NCBI RefSeq assembly: GCF_035974275.1
Contig: NZ_CP142422.1
Coordinates: 4,154,001-4,218,000 of the forward strand
Direction: 5' to 3'
Length of the DNA stretch: 64,000 bases
Origin: Chryseobacterium sp. MYb264
GTDB lineage: Bacteria > Bacteroidota > Bacteroidia > Flavobacteriales > Weeksellaceae
The position numbers and the translations under genes were made by a program. The number at the start of each line of letters is the position of its first letter. Positions within the stretch are counted from its first letter, which is position 1. Of this stretch, positions 16,283-24,900 are shown one piece after another. The notes under the pieces were generated by a model, which did not search any database, had not been told where the DNA came from, and saw only the letters and a program-made list of their open reading frames with translations.

Positions 16283-16573
16283 ATGATCAATATAAATCAA
16301 CTCAACAAAGAATTTGAAAGCCGTGTAAGATTGGGCATTATGTCCGTTCTTATGGTGAACGACTGGGTTGATTTCTCAGAAATGAAAGGTTTACTGGAAA
16401 TTACAGATGGTAATTTGGCAAGTCACAGCAATGCTTTGGAAAAAGTGGGCTATATTGAAGTGAAGAAAGAGTTTGTAGGCAAAAAGCCAAGAACATCCTA
16501 TAGGGTGACTCAAAGTGGGCGTGAAGCGTTTACAGAACACCTGAATGCACTTGAAAAATTATTAGGAAAATAA
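16283..16573 (+). CDS. Winged-helix transcriptional regulator (HTH_34/ArsR-MarR-like)
   Basis: The 96-residue protein is a single winged-helix domain. The helix-turn-helix lies at about 33-55 (FSEMKGLLEITDGNLASHSNALEK spans helix 2 and the recognition helix) and the wing at 57-77 (VKKEFVGKKPRTSYRVT). Proteins of this size and type usually repress their own operon and are common in flavobacteria. It is the third gene of the operon starting at 15000. The palindrome ACTTTGTAATTCAAAGT occurs before that operon and again before the next gene (16636), which suggests that it controls both. No ligand pocket can be read. Confidence 0.88.
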   Translation: MININQLNKEFESRVRLGIMSVLMVNDWVDFSEMKGLLEITDGNLASHSNALEKVGYIEVKKEFVGKKPRTSYRVTQSGREAFTEHLNALEKLLGK

Positions 16574-16596
16574 AAGATAAATTTTTTTGAATTTTT

Positions 16597-16613
16597 ACTT
16601 TGTAATTCAAAGT
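16597..16613 (+). promoter_or_regulatory. Operator palindrome, site 2
   Basis: The site has the same 17 bases as 14976-14992 (ACTTTGTAATTCAAAGT), here with TTACTTTG as a weaker -7 box. It lies 23 bases before the metallophosphoesterase start. Confidence 0.65.
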
Positions 16614-16635
16614 TATTTGTTTTAAATGAGTTGAA

Positions 16636-17475
16636 ATGAATAGAAAAACATTTTTAAAACGGCTTTTTCAGCTTTCGGTGATCGGTGCTTTTCCGCTTTT
16701 GTATTCCTGGAAGATAGAACCCTTTTGGCTGGAGTTTGTGGAAAGAAAACTGCCCATTAAAAACTTACCAGACGAATTGGAAGGAAAAATTCTGATGCAG
16801 ATTTCAGATCTCCACGTCGGAAATCGCTTCGACTGGAATTTTCTGATTGATTCTTTCCGGAAAGCAAAAAGTTTCAATCCTGATTTTGTGGTCTATACCG
16901 GAGATTTCGTTAATCACGGAAGTGCGGAAGATCATCTTCATCTGGAAAAAGTGATGCAATATGCGGTTCACGGAAAATTAGCCACGTTTGGAATCTTAGG
17001 AAATCACGATTACGGAGCTAGATGGGAAAATATAAAATCTTCAGAAAAGACCTGTGAGATATTAGAAAATCACGGCGTTACCATGCTGAATAACAGACAA
17101 CAGGAAAGTCATGGATTAAATTTTATCGGTTTTGAAGATTTGTGGTCTCCAAATTTCAATCCGATGGAAGTAATGAAAGAGTATGATCCTTCTCTTGCCA
17201 ATATTGTGCTTTGTCACAATCCCGATGTTTGTGATATAGATGTCTGGAATGGTTATCAGGGATGGATTCTCAGCGGTCATACACACGGAGGACAATGCCG
17301 GATTCCCGGAATTATTACGCCCATCCTTCCGGTGAAAAATAGAAAATATGTTTCCGGTGAAATAAATCTGAATGATGGAAGAATGCTCTATATCAATCGT
17401 GCTTTAGGGCATTCTTTTCAGGTTCGGTTTATGGTGCGTCCGGAAATTACAGTTTTTACTTTAACACAAGCATGA
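16636..17475 (+). CDS. Metallophosphoesterase (YkuE-like), membrane-associated
   Basis: The 279-residue protein has an N-terminal basic-hydrophobic segment (residues 1-25, RKTFLKRLFQLSVIGAFPLL) that may act as a signal or anchor. The calcineurin-like metal-site motifs are all present: DLH near residues 58-60, GD near 91-92, GNHD near 121-124, CHNPD near 194-198 and GHTHGGQ near 214-220. It should be an active di-metal phosphodiesterase facing the periplasm. YkuE-type enzymes act on lipids or cyclic nucleotides; the substrate is unknown. It has its own operator-type promoter and overlaps the next gene by four bases. Confidence 0.9.
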   Translation: MNRKTFLKRLFQLSVIGAFPLLYSWKIEPFWLEFVERKLPIKNLPDELEGKILMQISDLHVGNRFDWNFLIDSFRKAKSFNPDFVVYTGDFVNHGSAEDHLHLEKVMQYAVHGKLATFGILGNHDYGARWENIKSSEKTCEILENHGVTMLNNRQQESHGLNFIGFEDLWSPNFNPMEVMKEYDPSLANIVLCHNPDVCDIDVWNGYQGWILSGHTHGGQCRIPGIITPILPVKNRKYVSGEINLNDGRMLYINRALGHSFQVRFMVRPEITVFTLTQA

Positions 17476-17762
17476 TGAGTGATAAAAGTATTTTAAATAT
17501 TGGAAAATCAGTGTTTGGATTTTCATTTTTACTAGGAAGTATTTTGTTTTTTAGTTTATACTCAGAAAAAATGGTGGAGTTTGCAATTTTTGGAGGAGTG
17601 ATTTTATGTCTGTTTGCATTAATGAACATTATTGTCTTCTGTGGACTGATAATTTATGGATTTTTTTGCCAATCTAAATTATTGACTTGTATAAAGTCTG
17701 CGTCGATACTTATTATAAACATTCCTATTTCACTTTTATATAGCTGTTTCATTAACAATTAA
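17472..17762 (+). CDS. Small membrane protein, copy 1 of a tandem pair
   Basis: The product has 96 residues, almost wholly hydrophobic, with three membrane segments (about 10-31, 36-60 and 69-92). The start overlaps the stop of the metallophosphoesterase gene by four bases, which suggests coupled translation. It resembles the next gene (SILNIGKSVFGFSFLLGSI against TILITGRTFFWTSFVLGNI; later LLTCIKSASILIINIPIS against LDICLKSAGIMLLNIPIA). I do not recognise a family. It is probably a local duplicate with a shared, unknown envelope role. Confidence 0.75.
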   Translation: MMSDKSILNIGKSVFGFSFLLGSILFFSLYSEKMVEFAIFGGVILCLFALMNIIVFCGLIIYGFFCQSKLLTCIKSASILIINIPISLLYSCFINN

Positions 17763-17774
17763 AAATAACAAACG

Positions 17775-18074
17775 ATGAATAACAAAACAATACTAATTAC
17801 GGGAAGAACTTTCTTCTGGACTTCATTTGTACTCGGAAACATATGTCTTTTTGGATATGTTTTTACAAGAAATGCTTTTTTCGTTGAAGCTGGCCTTTGC
17901 GTTGTAGGATGGGGAAGCATTATCAATCTTGCGGTCGTTTTACTATTAACTATTTATGGAATTTTTAATAAGTCGAAACTTGATATTTGCTTAAAATCCG
18001 CGGGAATAATGTTACTAAATATACCGATTGCCATCATATATATAGTAATAGGAATGAGTATAGTAACAATTTAA
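17775..18074 (+). CDS. Small membrane protein, copy 2 of a tandem pair
   Basis: This 99-residue paralogue of the previous gene has the same three-segment plan (about 10-30, 35-62 and 70-97). The conserved spine is ILITGRTFFWTSFVLGN near the start and the closing KSAGIMLLNIPIAI. It starts 13 bases after copy 1 and ends 11 bases before the Coq4-like gene, so all lie in one transcript behind the metallophosphoesterase. No family is recognised and no function can be read. Confidence 0.75.
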   Translation: MNNKTILITGRTFFWTSFVLGNICLFGYVFTRNAFFVEAGLCVVGWGSIINLAVVLLLTIYGIFNKSKLDICLKSAGIMLLNIPIAIIYIVIGMSIVTI

Positions 18075-18084
18075 ATAATAAACG

Positions 18085-18570
18085 ATGAAAAAAATACGCA
18101 TCAAATTTTTACTGTTCGTTTACGAAAAAACTCAAAGATTGTACAGAAAATATTTCAAAAAAAAGACAAGGCAATGGCGGTTCAATGAAAAGCAATTGCT
18201 GGAATTTCATAAAGATTCTTTAGGTCGAAAACTGGGCGAATTTTACGAAAAGCATGGCTTTACGATGATCCCCAAAATGGAAAATCATGACGTTCATCAT
18301 TTGCTGACAGATTGTGGAACCAACTTTGAAGACGAGATCGCGATGCAGTTTCTGCTATTGGGAAACGGAAAACTTAATGCCCATTTGCTCGCGGCTATTG
18401 TGTTAGGGATTATTATCCTGCCTGAATATTCGAGAATGTATATTAAAGCCTATCGGAAAGGACAAAATATGAGACCATTTTACCACATGGATTTTGAAGC
18501 TCTGCTTTGGCAGAATTTCGAGCATGTGAAAGATTTTATCCAAAAAAAACAATCCCCCGTTTTATATTAA
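18085..18570 (+). CDS. Coq4-like domain protein
   Basis: The 161-residue protein resembles the Coq4 family (ubiquinone biosynthesis scaffold) in its core: NHDVHHLLTDCG at about 68-79 corresponds to the HDxxH...G zinc motif, followed by EDEIAMQFLLLGNG. The N-terminus is strongly basic. Flavobacteria use menaquinone, not ubiquinone, so a quinone-biosynthesis role is doubtful. The family has members of unknown function outside ubiquinone producers. It is the last gene in a run that starts with the metallophosphoesterase. Confidence 0.65.
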   Translation: MKKIRIKFLLFVYEKTQRLYRKYFKKKTRQWRFNEKQLLEFHKDSLGRKLGEFYEKHGFTMIPKMENHDVHHLLTDCGTNFEDEIAMQFLLLGNGKLNAHLLAAIVLGIIILPEYSRMYIKAYRKGQNMRPFYHMDFEALLWQNFEHVKDFIQKKQSPVLY

Positions 18571-18604
18571 AACGTAAATCTCTTCATCTTTTAAACAAAA
18601 AAAC

Positions 18605-19975
18605 ATGAAAACACATCACTATATATTTCTTACCACATTATTGTTCACCGTACTGTTTTACGAGGAAAATGTAGGGCTTAATCTCGGAATTCTTGGCGTA
18701 GTGTACGCCTGCTTCACACTGTACCGGACTTCAGAGAAAAACAGAACCCGAACTTTTCTTACTTTGTTCACAACAAGTATGCTTTCATGTATCGCATTTG
18801 CTTGGTACGGTGATTTCCCTTCATTTTTGGCGGTTGTATTTTCGCTACTCTTGCTATCTTTTATGTCTAAAAACAGAAGAATGAAACCGTTATTGCTGAT
18901 TCCTGTTTTTATTACCAATTTCTGTACTTTTATCTGTCGGTTTTTCAGTTTTGATGATTGGCTTCCGAAACGAAATATGTCGGGAATATGGCAGAAAATT
19001 TTGGCTTCTATTCTGATACCTTCCCTTATGTTAATTATTTTCTTCGGAATTTATTCGGCAGGTAGTGACCATTTTGCAAGTCTTTTCAGAGATTATGAAT
19101 TTGATCTTAATCTTTGGGAAATCATCTGCCTTTCAGCAATAGGATTTTTCATCGCCTTTAATTATTGGAGTTACGTCGTTGAAAAATATATTTATAAACA
19201 AAACCACCTTTTGGATAATCATTTTCAGGAGAAAGATAAAATTCAGAAGCCGACCTATTCTTTCCTTGATTTGGATTCGGAAAGAATGAGTGGCGTTATT
19301 ACTTTTCTTTCATTGAATATTTTGTTGATATTTTTCATCATTACTTTTAATTATGAACAGTTTTATGAAGTAAGCAAAACCCCGAATCAACTGTCTGAGG
19401 AAACGCACGAAAGAGTAGGAGCCGTGATCGGTTCCATTATAATGGCAATTCTGGTAATTATGTTTTATTTTAAATCTAATTTCAATTTTGATCCCAAAGC
19501 AGGTGTAATGAAAATATTAGCTAAAGTATGGATGATTCTCAATGCTGTGTTAGTTTTCTCCGCGATGGCAAAAAATACAGAGTACATTATTAATTATGGA
19601 ATGACCTATAAAAGAGTCGGGGTCTATGCTTTCCTTTTATTATCATTAATTGGTCTAATTCTTACATTTATCAAAATTCAAAAGCAGAAAAAAAATGCCT
19701 ATTTGTTCAATACGATGATGTGGTATTTTTATGGAACTCTTTTATTGATGAGCTATTTCAATTGGGGCGGAATGATCACCTCTTATAATATCGAACGAAA
19801 GGATTTTGACTTAAATTATCATACCAAAGAATTCTTTTTCAATAAAAAGCAGCTTTTAGAGTATGCTGAAGAGAAGCATGATGAAAAGTTGAGAAAAGAA
19901 ATTTTACAGAGGGTTGAGCCACATAAAAAAGAAAGTTTTCTTTCAAAAACAATCTATTATCAAACCGTGAAATAA
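18605..19975 (+). CDS. DUF4173/DUF4153-type polytopic membrane protein
   Basis: This gene encodes 456 residues with about ten to eleven membrane segments spread from residue 5 to about 385, then a charged C-terminal tail of about 60 residues. The stretch INYGMTYKRVGVYAFLLLSL at about 330-349 is the conserved Y-G-M-T-x-x-R signature I associate with DUF4173. The function is unknown. It follows the Coq4-like gene by about 34 bases and could belong to the same transcript. Confidence 0.8.
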   Translation: MKTHHYIFLTTLLFTVLFYEENVGLNLGILGVVYACFTLYRTSEKNRTRTFLTLFTTSMLSCIAFAWYGDFPSFLAVVFSLLLLSFMSKNRRMKPLLLIPVFITNFCTFICRFFSFDDWLPKRNMSGIWQKILASILIPSLMLIIFFGIYSAGSDHFASLFRDYEFDLNLWEIICLSAIGFFIAFNYWSYVVEKYIYKQNHLLDNHFQEKDKIQKPTYSFLDLDSERMSGVITFLSLNILLIFFIITFNYEQFYEVSKTPNQLSEETHERVGAVIGSIIMAILVIMFYFKSNFNFDPKAGVMKILAKVWMILNAVLVFSAMAKNTEYIINYGMTYKRVGVYAFLLLSLIGLILTFIKIQKQKKNAYLFNTMMWYFYGTLLLMSYFNWGGMITSYNIERKDFDLNYHTKEFFFNKKQLLEYAEEKHDEKLRKEILQRVEPHKKESFLSKTIYYQTVK

Positions 19976-20146
19976 TGAATTTGATGAATTTTATCCGTTG
20001 TTAACAGGATTTTGCCTAAAAAGAAGGTGAAAGTAATGATTTCTCTCATCAATCTGCAATAGAAGGACGGTTTGTGGGCTAATGGAACAATTTTGGTATT
20101 AAGGTTCTCCTGTGAGTTACAATGTTGAAACTTAAAATTAATTAGT

Positions 20147-20686
20147 ATGAAAAAAATCTTATTACTCATTCCACTCTTGATCATTTCATGTAAAAAGGAT
20201 GCTCCTGTTACGGAAAATCCAAGTCAGGATTCTGTAGCTGTTTCTGAACAGAAAAATCCGGATTCAGGGCTTGATTCTGTAGCGATTAGAAAAAAAGATT
20301 CGATAATAAACAATGCTCCTGTGACCAAGGAAGTCTTAAAAAAAGGGGTCATGAGAAATGAAAAAGAAGGACAGATCATAAGAACAGCCGATGCAGAGCA
20401 GCTGCCTTTCAAGCTGGGTGAGCAATTTACAAAAGACGGTCAGGAGCTGGTACTTAAAATTACGGATTATAATAAACCGACCATAAAGGCATCTATTATC
20501 ACTAAGGAAAAAGATTTTAATATTCGTTTCAACCAGATAAAGCTGCCGAACGGGGATTATGATGGGCCATTCAGCAGGGATATTACTTATGACGTAAAGG
20601 GAAAAGGAGAGGTATGGCTTATTATCGGAAAAAGCAATATGGCTTCCGGAAAAACGACAGGAAGTTTCACGGTAAGTGTTGAATAA
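20147..20686 (+). CDS. Lipoprotein of unknown function
   Basis: The 179-residue protein has a lipoprotein signal (MKKILLLIPLLIISCKK, lipid cysteine C15). A low-complexity linker with Ser, Asp and Val follows, then a C-terminal beta-rich domain of about 90 residues (FKLGEQFTKDGQELVLKITD, then GEVWLIIGKSNM) that could be a small binding domain. It should sit in the outer or inner membrane leaflet facing the periplasm. I do not recognise a family. It appears to be a single-gene unit. Confidence 0.8.
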   Translation: MKKILLLIPLLIISCKKDAPVTENPSQDSVAVSEQKNPDSGLDSVAIRKKDSIINNAPVTKEVLKKGVMRNEKEGQIIRTADAEQLPFKLGEQFTKDGQELVLKITDYNKPTIKASIITKEKDFNIRFNQIKLPNGDYDGPFSRDITYDVKGKGEVWLIIGKSNMASGKTTGSFTVSVE

Positions 20687-20713
20687 TACTGCTTTCTTTT
20701 TGAATTTACCTTA

Positions 20714-20800
20714 AAAACCCCGAAAGGGTTAAATACCAGTAGCGTCGGGTGAAAACCGATGTATAAATATTCAATGCTATTATAACCCTGAAAGGGCTGA
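20714..20800. repeat. Intergenic repeat with three small palindromes
   Basis: AACCCCGAAAGGGTT, then GTCGGGTGAAAACCGATG, then AACCCTGAAAGGGCT form three short hairpins in a row. This layout resembles a repeat I recall from other flavobacterial genomes, but the copy number here cannot be judged from one window. Confidence 0.6.
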
Positions 20801-20892
20801 GTAATTTAAAGGAAATTACAAAGATAAAATGGTATAATCTTACACAATTTGGTACAATTTCTGCAAAGTACTTTTTATTAAATTTAAATATT

Positions 20893-21405
20893 ATGAAAAA
20901 TATATTTTTGACCGCTATGGTTGCTTCTGCAGCTCTTGTGAGCTGTGGTACAGTGCAGTCTCTGGTACAAAATACTTTTCCTTATACCGCAAATGTCTTA
21001 GTCTCTACAGGAGTTCCTGCTGATAAAGAAGTGTCTTCTACCGCTACCGCTTCCAATGTTCAGACGTGGTTTGGCGGAAATAATAATGCACAGATTAAAG
21101 ATGTCAGAATTTCAGATGCAAAAATAAGTGTTATTTCTCCTTCCGGGGGCAACTTAAGTGCTTTAAAATCAGTAAAAGTATATGTGTCATCCAGTGGAAC
21201 AGGGGAAAGACTGGTAGCATCAAGAGCTAATATTTCTTCTAATTCATCAAGCTTAAACCTTGATCTTAATGACACCGGATTTCTGGATTCTGTGGTTAAA
21301 AGTTCAGGACTTACAGTAAGAACGGTGTATGAACTGAAAAATCAGACCAGCTCGGATATGAATTTAAAAATTGCACTTAATTTTAGCAGTATTCCTGCAA
21401 AATAG
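20893..21405 (+). CDS. Lipoprotein of unknown function
   Basis: This gene encodes 170 residues with a lipoprotein signal (MKNIFLTAMVASAALVSCGT, lipid cysteine C18). The mature part is beta-rich and polar (YTANVLVSTGVPAD, VKVYVSSSGTGERLVASR, NLKIALNFSSIPAK) and reads like a small immunoglobulin- or jelly-roll-like envelope domain. I do not recognise a family. A terminator follows 26 bases after the stop. No neighbour suggests a pathway. Confidence 0.8.
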   Translation: MKNIFLTAMVASAALVSCGTVQSLVQNTFPYTANVLVSTGVPADKEVSSTATASNVQTWFGGNNNAQIKDVRISDAKISVISPSGGNLSALKSVKVYVSSSGTGERLVASRANISSNSSSLNLDLNDTGFLDSVVKSSGLTVRTVYELKNQTSSDMNLKIALNFSSIPAK

Positions 21406-21430
21406 TTTTTTATAAAAGTTTATTTAAGAG

Positions 21431-21464
21431 AAAGAGGCTGTCCCAAAATGGGATGGCCTCTTTT
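21431..21464 (+). terminator. Terminator after the lipoprotein gene
   Basis: AAAGAGGCTGTCCC and GGGATGGCCTCTTT pair with one bulge or mismatch around AAAAT and end in TTTT. Confidence 0.85.
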
Positions 21465-21737
21465 AGTTAGCTACCTGCCCCTTCTCAGATAACAGATCAG
21501 TATATCCCCGGCCAGGTGGTTCTTTTATGAATTCACCCTAAAATAGCAATACGATACATGGTACAGGGGGATTGAAAAATAAGAGGAGTAATGGGGACTG
21601 TGAACTTTTGTGCGGAGCAGTAGGGGAACCAGCAGTTTTTTCCTCTTTTTTTCGGGCTACTAAAGATATACTTCTTTCTTTTTTTTAAATATATGATTGC
21701 TAGATTATTACTGTGCTGACGTACAAATGTAGTACAG

Positions 21738-21765
21738 TTGCTCTTAATGCATTTGTATAGTTTTG
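21738..21765 (+). promoter_or_regulatory. Promoter of the giant T9SS type B protein
   Basis: TTG at 21738-21740 and TAGTTTTG at 21758-21765, spaced 17 bases, fit the flavobacterial consensus. The leader would be about 130 bases and include the C tract. Confidence 0.55.
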
Positions 21766-21888
21766 CGCAACGTTTCAATGAACTTGTAGAGCGAAAACAT
21801 ACAGGGGGAAAAGGTAATTCCTAACCATCATTTTCTATTATTTCTCCCTTCCGCCGAGGCTTTCTTAAAGGAAATCAACTTATATATA

Positions 21889-21897
21889 CCCCCCCCC
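21889..21897 (+). promoter_or_regulatory. Homopolymeric C9 tract in the 5' leader, possible phase-variation site
   Basis: Nine consecutive C lie five bases before ATG 21903, where the ribosome binds. Long G/C runs are rare in such AT-rich DNA. Slipped-strand change in tract length would alter leader spacing, not the reading frame. Confidence 0.5.
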
Positions 21898-21902
21898 AGT
21901 AA

Positions 21903-24900
21903 ATGAAGAAAAATTTGTTTTTGCTGCTTCTGATGATTTTTTCATCAGTGCGCGTCTCTGCGCAAAGGGATACCGATCATTGGATTGCACCTTACTATGA
22001 CAGTTCGGGAAGTGCTTACAGCCACGCATTGTATTTTTCCACAGATTCTACAACTCCCTTTGAAGTTAAAATTTATAGCCATACTACACAGATTGGAAGT
22101 GTGATGATCAGTAAAGGAAATCCTAAAATATTTAATGTGGCTGCGGCTTACATTAAAAGTACGATCGCCTCTGAAGCAACAATAATATCGGTGAAGGGGT
22201 TGTATACCAAAGGGGATAAACCTTATTTTCTGACCCTCAGAGTGGCATCCGGAAGTCATGGTGAGATTATAACGTCAAAGGGGAAGGCAGGAATCGGAAC
22301 TCATTTTTTTGCGGCTGCGTCACCTGCTACTTTTTTTTCAAATGCCAATAACTTCACCACGGGAATTCTGGCTACTGAAAATAATACGACGGTGAGGATC
22401 TCAGGTTACAATCCGAATGTACGTTTTATTAATACTTCTTCCACGCCACCATCATTTACAGTTGTTCTTAATAAAGGACAGTCTTATACCCTGGCGGGTA
22501 TTGCTAATATAGCCGCTAACAGGGACGGATTTATAGGGGCTGAGATCATAGCGGATAAACCCGTTACCGTAACCAATGGTAATTCCAATGGTTTTTATGC
22601 TACTTCACCTGGTGCTGATGGTAGTGATCTTATTATGGATCAGTCGGTTCCTACAGAGCGTTTGGGAAGTCGTTTTGCCATGGTGAAAAGTGGGTCTACA
22701 AGTCAGTACAATATGGATGGAGGAATTATCGTTGCCACTGAAAATAATACGCAGATCTTCCTGAATAACAGTTCTGCTCCGGTCGCTACTCTTAATAAGG
22801 GACAATATTACAGGATACTGGCCTCTGCATATGTAAATCAGGGCGGAGGGCATTTTAATATGTATGTAAGAACAAGTAAAAACGTCTACCTCTATCAGTT
22901 GGTGGGAGTTGGCTCAGCAGGAAATACCGGTGGATACAATCTCATTCCGCCTTTGGATTGTTTTTTACCAAGGAAAATGGATGAGATTGGCAGAATCAAT
23001 GAAATGCCGGGTATTGGTTCTATTTCTGTAAGGCTTAACATTCTGACCCAGTCTGGCGCGAGTGTAAAGGTTAACGGCGTGTCACCCACTGCGGCGCAAG
23101 GCCCTTACCCTGTGCAGGGAACGACGGATTGGGTGACATATTCTGTTCCTAATGTGAGCGGGAATACGACGATTACGTCAGACAGAGCTGTAACGGCAGG
23201 GATTAACGGAGGATACAGTACAGCAGGTTATGGTGGCTATTTTGCCGGTTTTTCTTCTGTGCCTGTCATTATGAAGAAAGCAGGAGAGTGTGTACCAGGA
23301 ATTGTTCTTGAAGTGGATGACAGCTATGATACCTACCAATGGTATGTTAATGGGGTAGCCATTCCCGGAGCTACTTCAAACGTCTATGCGCCTGTGCAGT
23401 CCGGAAATTATACCGTACGAATTACGGTGGGCCAATGTGCACCTAAAATAACCGCGGGATATAAAGTCTTCAGCTGTCTTGATGAGGTTCAGAGAGATGA
23501 GGATTTGTGTGACGATAAGCTAACCATCATTCCAAAGTTTACCCATTCTGCACAAGCCCCCGTTCCGGGAAGTGTCAGCATCATTACCGGACCTGCTCAT
23601 GGTGTGGCGACAGTAGATCCTGCGACAGGAATAATAGTATATATTCCATCACCCGGATATATAGGTCCGGAAACAATCATTTATAAATTCTGTGGTGATG
23701 ACCCTGAATATACTGATTGTGAGCAGGTAACTCTGCATCTGAATGTTTCTAAAACACCCATCGTACAAAACGCATTCCTGGATCTTTGTTCGGATACGGA
23801 TACCGGGATTTTTGATCTTACCTCTGCACAGTCTGCCATCTCCAGCTCCCCCGGAGCGGTTTTTACGTATTATGAATCGTCGGCAGATGCAGATTTAGGA
23901 AACAGTAATTTTATTACAGCTCCCGGAGCTTACCTTTCTCCGGATAAGACTTTATATGTTCGTGTATCTGTAGGAGGATGTTCAAATAGGGCAGAGCTCA
24001 AGCTGAATGTTCACCCGAATCCTGCTGTTCATAATTCAAGTCTCAGTGTGTGCTCGGACTCAACAGCCGGGGTTTTTGATCTTACCTCAGCCGAAAGTGC
24101 TATCTCAACGACTCCGGGAGCCGTTTTTACCTATTATGAATCACTTTCTGATGCAACGGCCGGGAATGCGAATGTCATTGGCAATCCTACTGACTTTATT
24201 TCAGCGGCTAAGACGGTATATGCCCTTGTCTCTCTGGGGCAATGTTTCAGTATTGCTGAGCTTGCCCTGATTGTTCATCCTAACCCCGTTGTTCATAACA
24301 GTACTCTGAGTACCTGCTCCGATACGACCACAGGGATTTTTGATTTAACGGCAGCTGCGGCTTCTATTTCGCCAAACTCAGCAGCTTCCTTAACATATTA
24401 TGAAACATTAGCCGATGCAACTGCCGGTAACGGAAATGAGATAACTAACCCTTCTGTTTATTCTGCTCCCGATAAGACGGTATATGTTCGCGTATCTTTA
24501 GGGGCATGTTTCAGTATCGCTGAACTGGTATTAACCGTAAATCCTACTCCAGTTGTTCATAATAGCGGTTTGAGCCTATGTTCAGACACGGCAACGGGAA
24601 CATTTGATTTGACATCTGCTGAAGGAGCTATTTCTGCCACTTCAGGAGCTGTCTTTGCTTATTTTGAATCGCTAGCTGATGCCACTGCAGGAAATACCGG
24701 TGAAATTACTAACCCTTCTTATTACCTTTCCACGGGGAAAACCATCTATGTACGTGTCTCTGTAGGGGACTGTTTTAGTATTGCAGAATTAATGTTGACC
24801 GTTCACCCTAATCCCCTTGTTCAGAATGCCGGTTTGAGTCTGTGTTCTGATACAGCAACGGCTGTATTTGATTTAACGACTGCAGAAGGGGCTATTTCAA

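Larger units (their letters stand above)
21406..21902. other. Intergenic region, about 500 bases
   Basis: It holds the lipoprotein terminator (21431-21464), a promoter (21738-21765) and a nine-C tract (21889-21897). No gene is supported; the ORF on the minus strand at 21533-21778 has no family features. Confidence 0.6.
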
